A stretch of 64,000 nt of DNA from Acidaminobacter hydrogenoformans DSM 2784 (GTDB taxonomy: Bacteria > Bacillota > Clostridia > Peptostreptococcales > Acidaminobacteraceae), in contig NZ_FMWL01000005.1 of the NCBI RefSeq assembly GCF_900103005.1, positions 186,001 to 250,000 on the forward strand. Reading direction: 5' to 3'. Below, one piece after another: positions 17,862 through 27,921 of the stretch (position 1 is the first letter of the stretch; the number at the start of each line of letters is the position of its first letter). A program made the position numbers and the translations under genes. The notes under the pieces are model-generated. The model was not told the DNA's origin and ran no database searches. It saw only the letters and a list, made by a program, of their open reading frames with translations.

Positions 17862-19121
17862 TTAAATCAGTAATGGAAAGGTAATTTGTATCAAAGTGCC
17901 GTCTCCAACCTTAGACGCTACGGTAATTTGTCCTTTTAAAAGGTGGCTCACAATATATTGCACTTGGGACAGGCCAATGCCGGTAGACATATGACCAGTT
18001 TTCGAATCGTAATGGGTCGAGTAGCCCGGCTCAAAAATCACGGAAAGATCTTCCTCTGGAATGCCCCCCCCGTTGTCTTCAACGGTAATTTCCCATAGCC
18101 CATCCAAAACGCTGACCCCGAGTTTTATTTCACCGGACTGATCAATGGCATCCACGGCATTGGTGAGCAGATTATTGAGCAGACTTAAATAGTCGAATAA
18201 ATTCTGGTCGCTTAAATAAGGGCTTAAGGAACGGGAAATCTTTATGCTTTTCCCGTTGGAATGTGCCCAGACTTCAATGTCGTCACACAGAAAATTGGTG
18301 AGTTCGGCAGGTGTTGGCACTGAGGCGGGGAGATTGTCAGGGATCAGCGCGCGCAGTGCCTCGTTGATTCTTCTGTAGTCTTTTTTTATTTCGTGGATAT
18401 CCCTGGTTATGGAGAGAACCTTACGGGGCATGTCAGCCCATTCTGAAGGCAACGCGGTCTTGTGGGCCTGGATGTAGGTGTACAAGCCATGGGCTTTTGT
18501 CATGGCTTTTTCTATATCACCTTCCGATTTCTTGAGAAACACGACTTCGGCGTATAGTTTGGATTGAGCGAGAATCCAGCTGGAGATTTTTTTCTTTTCT
18601 TCTTCCTTTTGAAACATGGTCGGATAAAATCTCGCAAGGAGATAGACGGATAAAATAAGGATGCCCCTGATAATGGCAGTTAATAAGAGTGCTTGCAGTT
18701 TGAAGGTGGAGGTCAGGTCGTGGAATTGCCCCCGTATAATTAATTCCATGATGTTGCTTGTGACGTCAGCGACCAAAAGAACCGTCAGTGCCAGCAGGGG
18801 ATGGTTCAAACGGTATCTGACCTTTGATGCGAGCAGGATTGAGCCGTAGAAAATATAATACAGCGCACCGGGCAGATGTGTCATCAGTGCCAGGTCAAAA
18901 GGCGTTGATAGGTTCATTGCCAGCCAGACCCTGAAAATCAATATGGACATCCCGGTGACGAGCACTGTCCGGAAGCTTGTTTCATAGATCAGGAGCAGGA
19001 TCCCAAGGGCGCAAACCCCAAGGGAAAATCTGAAGTCCGTATAAAAAGGTCTAAGGTAAATTTCACCGAACAAGACAGTGATAAAGGCAATCATAAGGTG
19101 AAGGTGTTTGGATGATTTCAT
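17862..19121 (-). CDS. Membrane sensor histidine kinase, GlnK/YcbA type
   Basis: 419 aa. AGGAGG five bases before ATG 19121 fixes the start; 20 further codons upstream lack a ribosome site. The N-terminal half contains about six hydrophobic helices with short loops, so sensing is likely within the membrane. The cytoplasmic part has the phosphoacceptor motif RDIHEIKKDYRRI (H243), N-box NNLLTNAVDAI (about 316-326), G1 EDNGGGIPEE (about 349) and the GIGLSQVQYIV lid, i.e. Spo0B-like dimerisation helix plus HATPase. The response regulator follows 37 bases later. Confidence 0.88.
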   Translation of the reverse strand: MKSSKHLHLMIAFITVLFGEIYLRPFYTDFRFSLGVCALGILLLIYETSFRTVLVTGMSILIFRVWLAMNLSTPFDLALMTHLPGALYYIFYGSILLASKVRYRLNHPLLALTVLLVADVTSNIMELIIRGQFHDLTSTFKLQALLLTAIIRGILILSVYLLARFYPTMFQKEEEKKKISSWILAQSKLYAEVVFLKKSEGDIEKAMTKAHGLYTYIQAHKTALPSEWADMPRKVLSITRDIHEIKKDYRRINEALRALIPDNLPASVPTPAELTNFLCDDIEVWAHSNGKSIKISRSLSPYLSDQNLFDYLSLLNNLLTNAVDAIDQSGEIKLGVSVLDGLWEITVEDNGGGIPEEDLSVIFEPGYSTHYDSKTGHMSTGIGLSQVQYIVSHLLKGQITVASKVGDGTLIQITFPLLI

Positions 19122-19234
19122 GGGCACCTCCTGAAATTCCATATGAAAATATTCTATCATGTTTTGACTGCCTGTGTACATGGAGAAAGGATAGGGAGGC
19201 TCTGTATAATATTCAAATGAAGCCCCAAAAACAG

Positions 19235-19275
19235 AAAAAAGCCGGCAGACACGATTTTCTTAAGTGTCTGCCGGC
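19235..19275 (-). terminator. Terminator of the DUF1858 gene
   Basis: A perfect 12-bp stem, GCCGGCAGACAC (19241-19252) with GTGTCTGCCGGC (19264-19275), is followed on the minus strand by TTTTTT. It separates the DUF1858 gene from the sensor kinase. Confidence 0.92.
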
Positions 19276-19302
19276 CTTGATAAAGAGTTCAATTAAAACT
19301 GT

Positions 19303-19497
19303 CTATTTGATGCTGTTGTTCAGTGACTCGACTAACTTGGATACTTCAATGCCGTGAACGCGCGCTGCGTCTTCAAGGGATTCAGCTTGTGCTGACGGGC
19401 AGCCTATGCAGCCCATGCCATAATTCATAAGTGCGCTCACAGTAGCTGGGTATTTTTTTACGACGTCACCAATAGTCATGTCTTTAGTTATTTCCAT
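19303..19497 (-). CDS. DUF1858 domain protein
   Basis: 64 aa cytoplasmic protein. The frame is open upstream, but AAGGAGG nine bases before ATG 19497 sets the start at MEITKDMTIGDVVKKYP. The domain hallmark is a C-x-x-C pair, MNYGMGCIGCPSAQAESLEDAARVHGI. DUF1858 modules are often found beside or fused to hybrid-cluster or iron-sulfur proteins, suggesting a redox or metal role in anaerobes; no such partner is adjacent here. Monocistronic. Confidence 0.85.
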   Translation of the reverse strand: MEITKDMTIGDVVKKYPATVSALMNYGMGCIGCPSAQAESLEDAARVHGIEVSKLVESLNNSIK

Positions 19498-19583
19498 TTT
19501 GAAGTGCCTCCTTTTTAAAATACCGGAATTAAATCCGAGTGTATTGGTTGGGTTTATATTGAGATTATAACCCAAAGCACTTC

Positions 19584-19607
19584 AAAAAAACAGTAACCCT
19601 CGTTACC
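19584..19607 (-). terminator. Weak terminator after pulA
   Basis: On the minus strand GTAAC-GAGG-GTTAC directly after the pulA stop, followed by TG and seven T. The stem is only five or six base pairs. Confidence 0.6.
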
Positions 19608-19609
19608 AA

Positions 19610-21499
19610 TCAAAGAATATTTTGCTTCAGGATGAGGGTGCCTTTTGCGGGAACCTTTATGGGGATTTCCGGTTCTGGGTACCATTTCAATCCATCCAGC
19701 ACCACTTGGACGCTTTTGCGATCCATGCCATTGAGGACAAGGTGGATTTCGCCCGGGTTGTGGTAAAAAGAGTATTGTGTCTTGTCCTTTCGGATGCTGT
19801 AGGCGAGACAATCGGCATCAATGGGCTCAAAGCCTCTGCGGATGGCATCCGGTTTCAGAGAGAACAGGCCTGTATCAAGGCGGAACCGAATCAACTGCTT
19901 CACATGCTCAAGGAGAAGACAATATTGTGATTTTAGGGTCCAGCAAACGGCGTTGATGGCATCCCCAGCGTTGTAGCTGTTATCATTTCGAAACTTGGTT
20001 CTGTAAAACTCGGTGCCGCTGTGAATCAGAGGCATGCCAAAGGAGGTCATCAACAGATTAAAGGAAAGGCAAGTCAGTTCCAGTCGCTCTGCCTCATCTG
20101 CATCTGGAAGGGAATACTCAAGCTTGTCCCGGAGGATCAGATTGTCATGAGTAACGAGGTAGTGGACGATCTCAGAGGGAGAGTCCGCGAGCTTCGCAGG
20201 GTGATGGGCGCAGGCCATGCTGGCGCAAATGCCTGAAAATAGCTGCCTAAGCGCGTGTTCGTCAGGCTTTGCCACACCGTTTTGAATAAACCCTCTTGAA
20301 TCTCCATTTGGAGAACCAATCATAGCGCTCTTATAGTCATCTTCAAAAATTGCGATGCCGAGGCCGCGCTGTTTGCCCTTTCCAAACCGCTCATCCTCTG
20401 GCAAGGTGGTGTCCGCCGCGGTCCAGGGCTCTCCGTAAATTAAAAGATCCGGCCTGCGGCTCAACAGCTGCTTTGAGATGCTCTGAACCATTGTCTTGTC
20501 GAAAAGGCCCATAAGATCAAAGCGAAAGCCGTCGACGCGATATTCTTCAAGCCAGTATAAAAGCGAATCCATGATGCGCTTCCTGACCATTGGGCGTTCG
20601 GTGGCAAGTTCGTTGCCACAGCCGGACCCGTTGGAAAATCCATGCTCTGTCATTCTGTAAAAATAGTTGGGCGCCATGCGTTGGTAGTGGGAATGCATAG
20701 ACTCATAAGTGTGATTGTAGACGACATCCAACACCACGCGAATCCCTTTTTTGTGTAGGGCGTGGATGGCGGATTTAAGCTCGAAAATCCGGTTGCCCTT
20801 GCCAAGCTTAGACGTAAATGAACCCTCCGGCACATCATACAGGACAGGATCGTAGCCCCAGTTATAAGGTTCGCGCGTCAGCTCGTCCGTCGTTACAAAA
20901 TCCTGAACAGGCATTAAGTGAACGTGTGTTATACCCATTTCAGCAAGGTGATCCAGGCCGGTTGACATGCCATCACACAAAGTCCCGGTTTCGGCCAAGC
21001 CCAGATAAAGGCCGCGGTGGGCCACACCTGAGGTTGGGTGGGCGGTGAAGTCCCGGACGCTGAGTTCATAGATCACTGTGCGGCCATAGTCCACTGGGGC
21101 CAGGTCTGGCAGGGCACGAAAGCCCTCCGGATCAAGGCTGCGAGGGTCAAGGACCAAGCCGCGCTTGGAGTTTGGCCCCGCAGCTTTTGCCCACGGGTCT
21201 ACAATTTCAAATCTTTTTTCATCTGATTCGTAACGGATCAGATAAGTATAATACTTGTCCGTTAAATCGCTGAGAACCTCGAGGACAAAGCAGCCATCAG
21301 GTTCTCTGTGCATAGCATAGGTCGTTCTGTGATGTGTGCTGTAGGTATCGTAGAGCGCCACCTCGACTTTAGAGGCGGCGGGTGCCCAGAGAACGAATTT
21401 TGTTGCGTCGCGCTCGGGGTGGAGCGTGACGCCAAAATCAGTTCGCTTAGAGGCGCGCTCCGCCAGCGCGTCTAATTTTGGATCGTGGGCAAAACTCAT
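19610..21499 (-). CDS. pulA: Type I pullulanase (glycogen debranching)
   Basis: 629 aa glycoside hydrolase family 13 enzyme that cleaves alpha-1,6 branch points; no signal peptide, so it acts on intracellular glycogen. An N-terminal CBM48-like domain (FGVTLHPERDATKFVLWAPAASKVEVALY) precedes the barrel. The pullulanase signature YNWGYDP is present, as are region I VVYNHT, region II GFRFDLMG with the nucleophile Asp, region III LIYGEPW with the acid/base Glu, and region IV VTHDNL with the third Asp. Last gene of the glg operon; ATGA overlap with glgP. The missing glgB makes debranching without an adjacent branching enzyme notable. Confidence 0.94.
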   Translation of the reverse strand: MSFAHDPKLDALAERASKRTDFGVTLHPERDATKFVLWAPAASKVEVALYDTYSTHHRTTYAMHREPDGCFVLEVLSDLTDKYYTYLIRYESDEKRFEIVDPWAKAAGPNSKRGLVLDPRSLDPEGFRALPDLAPVDYGRTVIYELSVRDFTAHPTSGVAHRGLYLGLAETGTLCDGMSTGLDHLAEMGITHVHLMPVQDFVTTDELTREPYNWGYDPVLYDVPEGSFTSKLGKGNRIFELKSAIHALHKKGIRVVLDVVYNHTYESMHSHYQRMAPNYFYRMTEHGFSNGSGCGNELATERPMVRKRIMDSLLYWLEEYRVDGFRFDLMGLFDKTMVQSISKQLLSRRPDLLIYGEPWTAADTTLPEDERFGKGKQRGLGIAIFEDDYKSAMIGSPNGDSRGFIQNGVAKPDEHALRQLFSGICASMACAHHPAKLADSPSEIVHYLVTHDNLILRDKLEYSLPDADEAERLELTCLSFNLLMTSFGMPLIHSGTEFYRTKFRNDNSYNAGDAINAVCWTLKSQYCLLLEHVKQLIRFRLDTGLFSLKPDAIRRGFEPIDADCLAYSIRKDKTQYSFYHNPGEIHLVLNGMDRKSVQVVLDGLKWYPEPEIPIKVPAKGTLILKQNIL

Positions 21500-23940
21500 A
21501 GTGAGCCCTTCAAGGTTTCGAAGACAGGCGCCTTCCAGATGTCGCGATTATAATCCCGTATAGTGCGGTCACTGGAAAAGATGCCTGACTTGGCTATATT
21601 GACCAGGGACATGGCAGACCATCTTTTCTTGTCGCGATAAGCTTCGCAAGCCTTTTTCTGGATATTGGCATAGCTTTCGAAATCCTTGAGAACAAAAAAT
21701 GCGTCGTTATGATCTAAAAGTGCGGAGCGGATCAGATAGAACTCTTCAGGAGAAACATTCAGGGTTCCGTCTGTCATCATATCGATAGCGCGTCTCAGGA
21801 GTGGATTATTCTGATAAATTTCAAAAGCTTTGTAGGAATGATTTTCAGTATATCTGTAGACTTCTTCAGCGGTGAGCCCAAACAGAAAAATATTGTCTTT
21901 TCCGACCGCTTCCAGGATCTCAATATTCGCGCCATCCAGCGTCGCGACTGTAACGGCGCCATTCATCATCAGCTTCATGTTGCCGGTGCCCGAAGCTTCT
22001 TTGCTGGCGGTTGAAATCTGCTCGCTGATGTCCGCGCTCGGAATAATGTGCTCGGCGACAGTAACGCCATAATTTTCAACGAAAACGACCTTGAGCTTTT
22101 CGTTGACGTCTTTATCCGCGTTAATCAGGTCGCCAACGGCATTGATCAGCTTAATGGTCTGCTTTGCCGTCTGATAGCCAGGGGCTGCCTTCGCTCCGAA
22201 TAAGAAGGTGCGAGGGATCAAATCCAGGTCCGGATCTTCCTTAAGCCTGAGGTACATACTCATGATGTGAAGGATGTTGAGCGTCTGCCGCTTGTACTCA
22301 TGGAGGCGTTTGATCTGAATGTCATAAATGCTGTCCGGGTCAATGGAGACGCCGCTGGTTTTGTGCAGATAGTTCGAAAAGTCGACTTTGTTGGCGCGTT
22401 TGATCGCCATCAGCTTCTCGAGATACGCTGGATCAGAGTGGTATTTCATCAGACGCCCCAGGGACTCCGGCTCTTTGATCCATTCGTCACCTATGGCCTC
22501 GGTGATGTGTGCCGATAGTCTTGGGTTCGAATGAAGCAGCCACCGCCGATGTGTGATCCCGTTAGTCTTATTGTTGAATTTTCCGGCGTAGAATTCGTTG
22601 AAAGGCTTAAGCTCTTTCGTTGCCAAAAGCTCTGAGTGAAGCTTCGCGACGCCGTTCACACTGTGACTTCCCACTATGCAAAGATGTGCCATCCGTACTT
22701 GGCCGTCACCAATAATTGCCATTTGTTGGGATCTGCGTGGATCAACCTGATGGTATAACCGTTCTGTGATTTGATTAAAGCGGCGGTCGATCTCCTCAAT
22801 GATCATGAAAATCCTTGGCAGCAAGCTTTTCATGACGTCCACCGGCCATTTTTCCATAGCCTCGTGAAGCAACGTATGGTTTGTGTAGCTGATGGTTTGC
22901 GTCGTGATTTTCCAGGCTTCCTCCCAGTTCAGCTCCTCAATATCCATGAGCAGCCTCATGAGTTCTGGGATCGCTAAAGCAGGGTGCGTGTCGTTGATGT
23001 GAATGGCATTATATTTGTGGAAATCCCTGATAGGGAGTCCGCTGCGCTTAAAAGAACGCATAATGCCTTGGAGCCCTGCAGACACAAAAAAGTATTCCTG
23101 TTTCAATCTAAGCAGTCTGCCATTTTCGTAAGCGTCGTCCGGATACAAAACCTGAGAAATAGCTTCGACTGCATATTTTTCTGAAAAGACACGGTTGTAG
23201 TCGCCCCGGCTGAAGCCTGCCAGGTCGAAGTCAGGTGTTTTCGCTTCAGCGCTGTAAAGTCTTAATGTGTTGACGATCCCATTTTGATATCCGGGGATTG
23301 GCGTGTCATAGGGGACGGCCATGACAACTTCTGTGTTTTCGAGGAAGAAAACATTGCGCCCGCCAATATAATCTTGGCGTACAGACCCGCCAAAATGAAC
23401 CTCTACGGCTTTGTCCGGCATTTTTACTTCCCAGACATTCCGGTTTTCAAGCCATCTGTCCGGGAACTCAACCTGGTAACCGTTGATGATCTTCTGTTCA
23501 AACAAGCCAAAGTTAAACCGAATGCCAATACCATGTCCGGGGATCCCCACGGAAGCCATGGAATCCATGAAGCATGCCGCGAGTCTGCCAAGGCCGCCGT
23601 TGCCTAAGCCTTGATCCCTTTCAGCTTCAGAGATGGTCTCAAGGGAAAGTCCGAGGTCAGTCAAGCCTTGCTCAACAACCTCGAAGACCCCCATAGCATG
23701 CATATAGTCGCAGAGCAGCTTCCCAGTCAGGAATTCCATTGAAAAATAAAATACCTGTCGTGTATCCAGCTTGTTATACGCGATGGAAGTGCCAACCCAG
23801 TCGTCCGTCATGTACTCCTTGATCAGACTTCCCAACGCGTGATACTGATCCCAGACAGTACTCTCCTCAAGTGGCCGGCCGCTTTTCGCTTTCAGCCTGC
23901 GCAAATAGTCCTTTTTAAACTGGTTGACATTTAGTTCCAT
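21496..23940 (-). CDS. glgP: Glycogen phosphorylase
   Basis: 814 aa, normal length. PLP-dependent phosphorolysis of alpha-1,4 glucan to glucose-1-phosphate. Marks: the N-terminal GNGGLGRLAACFMDSMASVGIPG, the NDTHPALAIPELMR segment, KRLHEYKRQTLNILH, and the PLP-region EASGTGNMKLMMNGAVTVATLDGANIEI. It overlaps pulA by four bases, and glgA ends nine bases before it. Degradation enzymes share one operon with synthesis enzymes, so net flux must be set allosterically. Confidence 0.97.
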   Translation of the reverse strand: MELNVNQFKKDYLRRLKAKSGRPLEESTVWDQYHALGSLIKEYMTDDWVGTSIAYNKLDTRQVFYFSMEFLTGKLLCDYMHAMGVFEVVEQGLTDLGLSLETISEAERDQGLGNGGLGRLAACFMDSMASVGIPGHGIGIRFNFGLFEQKIINGYQVEFPDRWLENRNVWEVKMPDKAVEVHFGGSVRQDYIGGRNVFFLENTEVVMAVPYDTPIPGYQNGIVNTLRLYSAEAKTPDFDLAGFSRGDYNRVFSEKYAVEAISQVLYPDDAYENGRLLRLKQEYFFVSAGLQGIMRSFKRSGLPIRDFHKYNAIHINDTHPALAIPELMRLLMDIEELNWEEAWKITTQTISYTNHTLLHEAMEKWPVDVMKSLLPRIFMIIEEIDRRFNQITERLYHQVDPRRSQQMAIIGDGQVRMAHLCIVGSHSVNGVAKLHSELLATKELKPFNEFYAGKFNNKTNGITHRRWLLHSNPRLSAHITEAIGDEWIKEPESLGRLMKYHSDPAYLEKLMAIKRANKVDFSNYLHKTSGVSIDPDSIYDIQIKRLHEYKRQTLNILHIMSMYLRLKEDPDLDLIPRTFLFGAKAAPGYQTAKQTIKLINAVGDLINADKDVNEKLKVVFVENYGVTVAEHIIPSADISEQISTASKEASGTGNMKLMMNGAVTVATLDGANIEILEAVGKDNIFLFGLTAEEVYRYTENHSYKAFEIYQNNPLLRRAIDMMTDGTLNVSPEEFYLIRSALLDHNDAFFVLKDFESYANIQKKACEAYRDKKRWSAMSLVNIAKSGIFSSDRTIRDYNRDIWKAPVFETLKGSL

Positions 23941-23949
23941 AGAGTCACC

Positions 23950-25383
23950 TTACTTTCTTAGTTCTCGATACATTTCCAGATAAAGGTGTGCAGAACGTTT
24001 CCAGCTGTGATCAGCTGCCATGGCTTGCTTTACGAGCGCAAACCAGGCTTCCTGGTTGTCCTTGTAAAGTGCCACTGCATCCTGGATTTGTTCGAGCATT
24101 TCATGAGCGTTGTAGTTGGTGAACGTAAATCCTGTGCCTTCGCCAGTAAAACGATTGTAAGGCACAACGGTATCTTTCAGGCCGCCAGTCTCCCTGACAA
24201 TTGGTATAGAGCCATACCTTAAAGCGATCAATTGGCCAAGACCGCAAGGCTCGAATCTTGAAGGCATGAGAAACAAATCTGAGCCAGCGTAAATCCGTTG
24301 AGCCAGGGTCGCGTTGAATTCAACAAAAACTCTCAGGCGGGTAGGGAACCGCTGTGAATAGTACTTGAAGAGATTTTCATAGTGGTAATCTCCCGTACCG
24401 AGGACAATCATCTGAACGCCGAGCTCAAACATCTCCGGCATGACCCGCTCGATCAGGTCAAAGCCTTTGGAGTCCACGAGCCTGGATACAATGGCAATCA
24501 GCGGCGCGCTTTCATCAATCTCCAGACCTGCAAGGGCCTGGAGCTTTGATTTGTTTGAGCGCTTTCCTTCCGGTGCGCTGAGGCTGAAGTTGTAGAAAAT
24601 CCTTGGATCTGTTTCGGGGTTGTAGTCATCATAATCTATGCCGTTCGTCAACCCTGTCAAGTCATGTCGCCTGTAGTTGAGGTCCCATTCCAGCTTTTCG
24701 CCAAAATAAGGGGTAAGGATTTCCTCAGCGTAGGTTTCACTGACGGTGGTGATCTTATCTGCGAACCGGATGCCGGCCTTCATGAAGTTGATGCCGCTTC
24801 CGAATACAAGCCTTCCATCCCCGTGAAATGCGCTCTCAGGTCCAAACATGTCCTCAAGGAAACCACGTTCGAATACACCTTGATATTTAAGGTTGTGGAT
24901 GGTCAGAATGGATTTTGTTTTGGCATAGCGGGCATCCTTGGAATACTGTGTCTTCAGCAGATATGGCACTATGGCGGTGTGCCAGTCGTTCAAATGGATG
25001 ATGTCCGGTTCAAAATGGGTAAGGTCTACAGCTTCGAGAACCGCTTTTGAAAAGAAGGAAAATCTCTCGCCATCATCAAAATAGCCATAGAGTTGATCCC
25101 GCTTGAAGTAGTATTCATTGTCAATCAGATAGTAAATGACCTTGCCAATCTTGATTTCGTGAACACCCATATATTGATTGCGCCAGTTCATATGAATGGT
25201 TTTGGACCCCAAAAAGTCTGCATGCTCTACGAGTTTATTGGCAATTGTGCCATAGTAAGGTGTTATAACCCTGATGTCGACTTCATCCTCAGCGAGGGCT
25301 TTTGGAAGTGAGAACGCGACATCCGCAAGCCCTCCGGTTTTGCTGAGCGGCAGTGCTTCAGAGGTAACGAATAATATTTTCAA
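23950..25383 (-). CDS. glgA: Glycogen synthase (ADP-glucose)
   Basis: 477 aa GT5 glycosyltransferase extending glucan from ADP-glucose. N-terminal MKILFVTSEALPLSKTGGLADVAFSLPKAL carries the KTGGL nucleotide-sugar loop; HLNDWHTAIVPYLLK and LTIHNLKYQG follow. The C-terminal domain has IVSRLVDSKGFDL and SRFEPCGLGQLIALRYGSIPIVRETGGLKDTV with the retaining-GT Glu. Third gene of the operon. Confidence 0.97.
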   Translation of the reverse strand: MKILFVTSEALPLSKTGGLADVAFSLPKALAEDEVDIRVITPYYGTIANKLVEHADFLGSKTIHMNWRNQYMGVHEIKIGKVIYYLIDNEYYFKRDQLYGYFDDGERFSFFSKAVLEAVDLTHFEPDIIHLNDWHTAIVPYLLKTQYSKDARYAKTKSILTIHNLKYQGVFERGFLEDMFGPESAFHGDGRLVFGSGINFMKAGIRFADKITTVSETYAEEILTPYFGEKLEWDLNYRRHDLTGLTNGIDYDDYNPETDPRIFYNFSLSAPEGKRSNKSKLQALAGLEIDESAPLIAIVSRLVDSKGFDLIERVMPEMFELGVQMIVLGTGDYHYENLFKYYSQRFPTRLRVFVEFNATLAQRIYAGSDLFLMPSRFEPCGLGQLIALRYGSIPIVRETGGLKDTVVPYNRFTGEGTGFTFTNYNAHEMLEQIQDAVALYKDNQEAWFALVKQAMAADHSWKRSAHLYLEMYRELRK

Positions 25384-25408
25384 AATTTCTGCCTCCTTTC
25401 TGCCGGGT

Positions 25409-26527
25409 CTAAAGGACCATATTCTTCTTGATCACAAATGGATTGCATTGATCTCCAAAGAGCATTTTTCGCGGCGTGATGGTAACGTGCTTGTCTAAGA
25501 TGACGTAGTTCAGGTTAGTGGCTTCACTGACGGTGACATAAGGTAAAAGGATGGAATTTCGTACCACGGCGCCTTTTTTGATGCGGACATCCCTGTGGAT
25601 GATGGAATTCTCAACTTTGCCTTCGATGATACAGCCGTTGGCGACCAAAGAGTTTGAGACGTAGCTGTCCTCTGAATAATAGGTAGAAGGCGCGTCCATG
25701 ACTTTTGTATAGATTGGGCCGTTCTTTCCGAAAAGCTCTTCACAAAGCTGTGTATTGAGGAGCTCCATGTTGGTTTCGAAATAATTGTTGATCGTTTGTA
25801 TGCAGCTCAGGTAGCCATTAAAACGATAAGCGCCAACCTTTAGTTCCGGAAGCCTTTGGAAAATTGCCTCTTTAAGAAATCTTGCGTCGCCCCTCTGGAT
25901 CGCGGACTCGATAATTTTGATCAAACGGTCGCGCTTCATGACGTACATTTCCATGGAGACGTTGTAGTTTTCTTGTTTGCCGAGGTTTTTGCCAATGCCA
26001 ATGACGCGGTTTTGGTCGTTCAGCGTTAAAGTGTCGCAGTTCGGGAACCGGTCGTAGGATTTTTCAATATTCTTGTAGACTATGGTAACGTCAGAACCAG
26101 ACGCTCTGTGGTGCTGAACCACATCCTTATAATCGATGTTGGCAAGCATATAGCTCCTGGACAAAATGACATATTTTTGTGTGGAGCTTTGAAGGTAATC
26201 CAGGTGGTTTCTGAAGTTGTCGAGGTCGCCCTGGCGTCTGATATTGTCTTCTGTATTGATTTCAGGATAGAAAATGTACAGACCGTCCCGCTTTCTGTCG
26301 AGCCCCCAAGGTTTTCCGCTGCCCACGTGGAGCATGATGGAGTGGGATTTTCCATAGGTGAAGATAGCAACGTTTGAGAGACCGCTGTTGACCATGTTTG
26401 AAAGCTGGAAATCGATTATTCTGTAGCGGCCCAGAATGTGCAGCGCGCCAAGAGAACGCCCCAAAGTCAGGTCCTTGATCTGTTCTTCTGATTCGCTAAG
26501 ATTGATGATGCCCATTACATCATTCAC
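25409..26527 (-). CDS. glgD: GlgD, regulatory-type ADP-glucose pyrophosphorylase subunit
   Basis: 372 aa. A GTG at 26527, eight bases after an AGGAGG that lies within the end of glgC, gives [17 protein letters not shown] and is preferred; glgC and glgD then overlap by eight bases. GlgD keeps the nucleotidyltransferase fold and C-terminal left-handed beta-helix ([31 protein letters not shown]), but where GlgC has GGQGSRL this protein has [10 protein letters not shown], so it is not expected to be catalytic alone. In Firmicutes GlgC and GlgD form a heteromer with raised activity. Confidence 0.94.
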   Translation of the reverse strand: MNDVMGIINLSESEEQIKDLTLGRSLGALHILGRYRIIDFQLSNMVNSGLSNVAIFTYGKSHSIMLHVGSGKPWGLDRKRDGLYIFYPEINTEDNIRRQGDLDNFRNHLDYLQSSTQKYVILSRSYMLANIDYKDVVQHHRASGSDVTIVYKNIEKSYDRFPNCDTLTLNDQNRVIGIGKNLGKQENYNVSMEMYVMKRDRLIKIIESAIQRGDARFLKEAIFQRLPELKVGAYRFNGYLSCIQTINNYFETNMELLNTQLCEELFGKNGPIYTKVMDAPSTYYSEDSYVSNSLVANGCIIEGKVENSIIHRDVRIKKGAVVRNSILLPYVTVSEATNLNYVILDKHVTITPRKMLFGDQCNPFVIKKNMVL

Positions 26528-27662
26528 GATCTTCGCCTCCTTCCGAAGGATAGACGGCGATTTTGTCTCGTGTACCCTTGACAACCGTGCCGCTCTTCAC
26601 TGTGATGTCACTTAGAATGATGGCATAGTCAATCTGCACATCATCTTCAATGTTTGTGTTAGGCATGACAATAGTATTTTGTACGACTGAGTTTCTGCCA
26701 ATATGCACATCTGTGGAGATGACGCTTTTAACGACGTGACCTTCTATGACGCAGCCTTCGTTGACCAGTGAGCCTTCAACTCTGCCAAACGGACTGATGT
26801 ATTGAGGCGGACTGATAGGGTTAACGGAATAGTTCCTCCAGGTTTTGTCGTGGAGGTTGAGGGCATTGTCCATGCCGAGGAGGTCCATGTTGGACTCCCA
26901 GAGGCTCTCAACAGTACCGACATCCCTCCAGTAACCGCTGAAACGGTAAGCGAAAACCCGGTCATCTCCTTCCACCATTTTGGGGATTATGTCCTTCCCA
27001 AAGTCAGAGGTGCTGGTTTCGGAATTAAAATCTTCAATCAAATGGGCCCTCAGTACCGGCCAGCTAAAAATGTAAATGCCCATGGAAGCCAGGTTTGACT
27101 TAGGCTCATCTGGTTTTTCCTGAAACTCGAAAATCTGATCCTCTTCGTCAGCGCTGAGAAGGCCAAAACGTGAAGCCTCATCCCAAGGTACTTCAATGAC
27201 CGAAATGGTCAGATCCGCGTTCTTCTCCTTATGGACGTTGAGCATTTTCTGATAATCCATCTTGTAAATGTGGTCGCCTGAGAGGATCAGGACATAATCA
27301 GGGTTGTAAGCGTCAATATAATTCATGTTCTCGTAAATGGCGTTGGCAGTGCCTTTGTAAAAGCGGCCGCCTTCTTTGTCGAAGTATGGCGGAAGGATTT
27401 TTACGCCACCAAAATTTCTGTCGAGGTCCCATGAACTGCCTATACCTATGTGGGAATTCAGCTCTAAGGGCTGATATTGGGTTAAAATGCCAACGGTATC
27501 AATTTCAGAGTTTGAGCAGTTGCTCAATGTGAAATCGATAATTCTGAATTTGCCCCCAAACGGCACCGCTGGTTTCGCGACTTTGTCTGTAATCTCCCTG
27601 AGCCTTGAGCCTTGACCGCCAGCCAGGATCATGGCGACAATTTCTTTCTTCTTCATTTTCAA
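26520..27662 (-). CDS. glgC: Glucose-1-phosphate adenylyltransferase
   Basis: 380 aa catalytic subunit making ADP-glucose from ATP and glucose-1-phosphate. AAGGAGGGG is ten bases before TTG 27662 and sixteen before ATG 27656; TTG is preferred, either gives nearly the same protein. Motifs: [29 protein letters not shown] (pyrophosphorylase loop), [48 protein letters not shown], and a C-terminal beta-helix. First gene of glgC-glgD-glgA-glgP-pulA. Upstream lies a 380-bp divergent regulatory region. Confidence 0.96.
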   Translation of the reverse strand: MKMKKKEIVAMILAGGQGSRLREITDKVAKPAVPFGGKFRIIDFTLSNCSNSEIDTVGILTQYQPLELNSHIGIGSSWDLDRNFGGVKILPPYFDKEGGRFYKGTANAIYENMNYIDAYNPDYVLILSGDHIYKMDYQKMLNVHKEKNADLTISVIEVPWDEASRFGLLSADEEDQIFEFQEKPDEPKSNLASMGIYIFSWPVLRAHLIEDFNSETSTSDFGKDIIPKMVEGDDRVFAYRFSGYWRDVGTVESLWESNMDLLGMDNALNLHDKTWRNYSVNPISPPQYISPFGRVEGSLVNEGCVIEGHVVKSVISTDVHIGRNSVVQNTIVMPNTNIEDDVQIDYAIILSDITVKSGTVVKGTRDKIAVYPSEGGEDRE

Positions 27663-27847
27663 TTGAATCGCCCCTCCTTTGTACTTGGAAAATGGAGTAA
27701 ACCTTGATGTATTGTGTGGTACCAGGGTGTCAATCAAGCGAGTCGCACCACTCCTTACAAATTGAAATAATTATAAACAGGATATTGTTGTAGAAATACC
27801 CAATGGCCGGCCGTATGAAACGTCCTTGATGCATCTAAATTGAAGTT

Positions 27848-27863
27848 TTTGTAACATTACAAA
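27848..27863. promoter_or_regulatory. Palindrome TTTGTAACATTACAAA between glgC and the Na/Pi gene
   Basis: A perfect 7-2-7 inverted repeat (TTTGTAA-CA-TTACAAA), typical in size for a dimeric repressor or activator. It shares AATGTTACAAAA (reverse strand) with the two repeats upstream of oppA. The rest of the 27663-28042 gap has no ORF. Confidence 0.5.
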
Positions 27864-27921
27864 CTAATTAGGTGTTGTAATGCGAAGGTGCGTTAGGTAT
27901 CATTTTATTTGGGAAGTAAAT

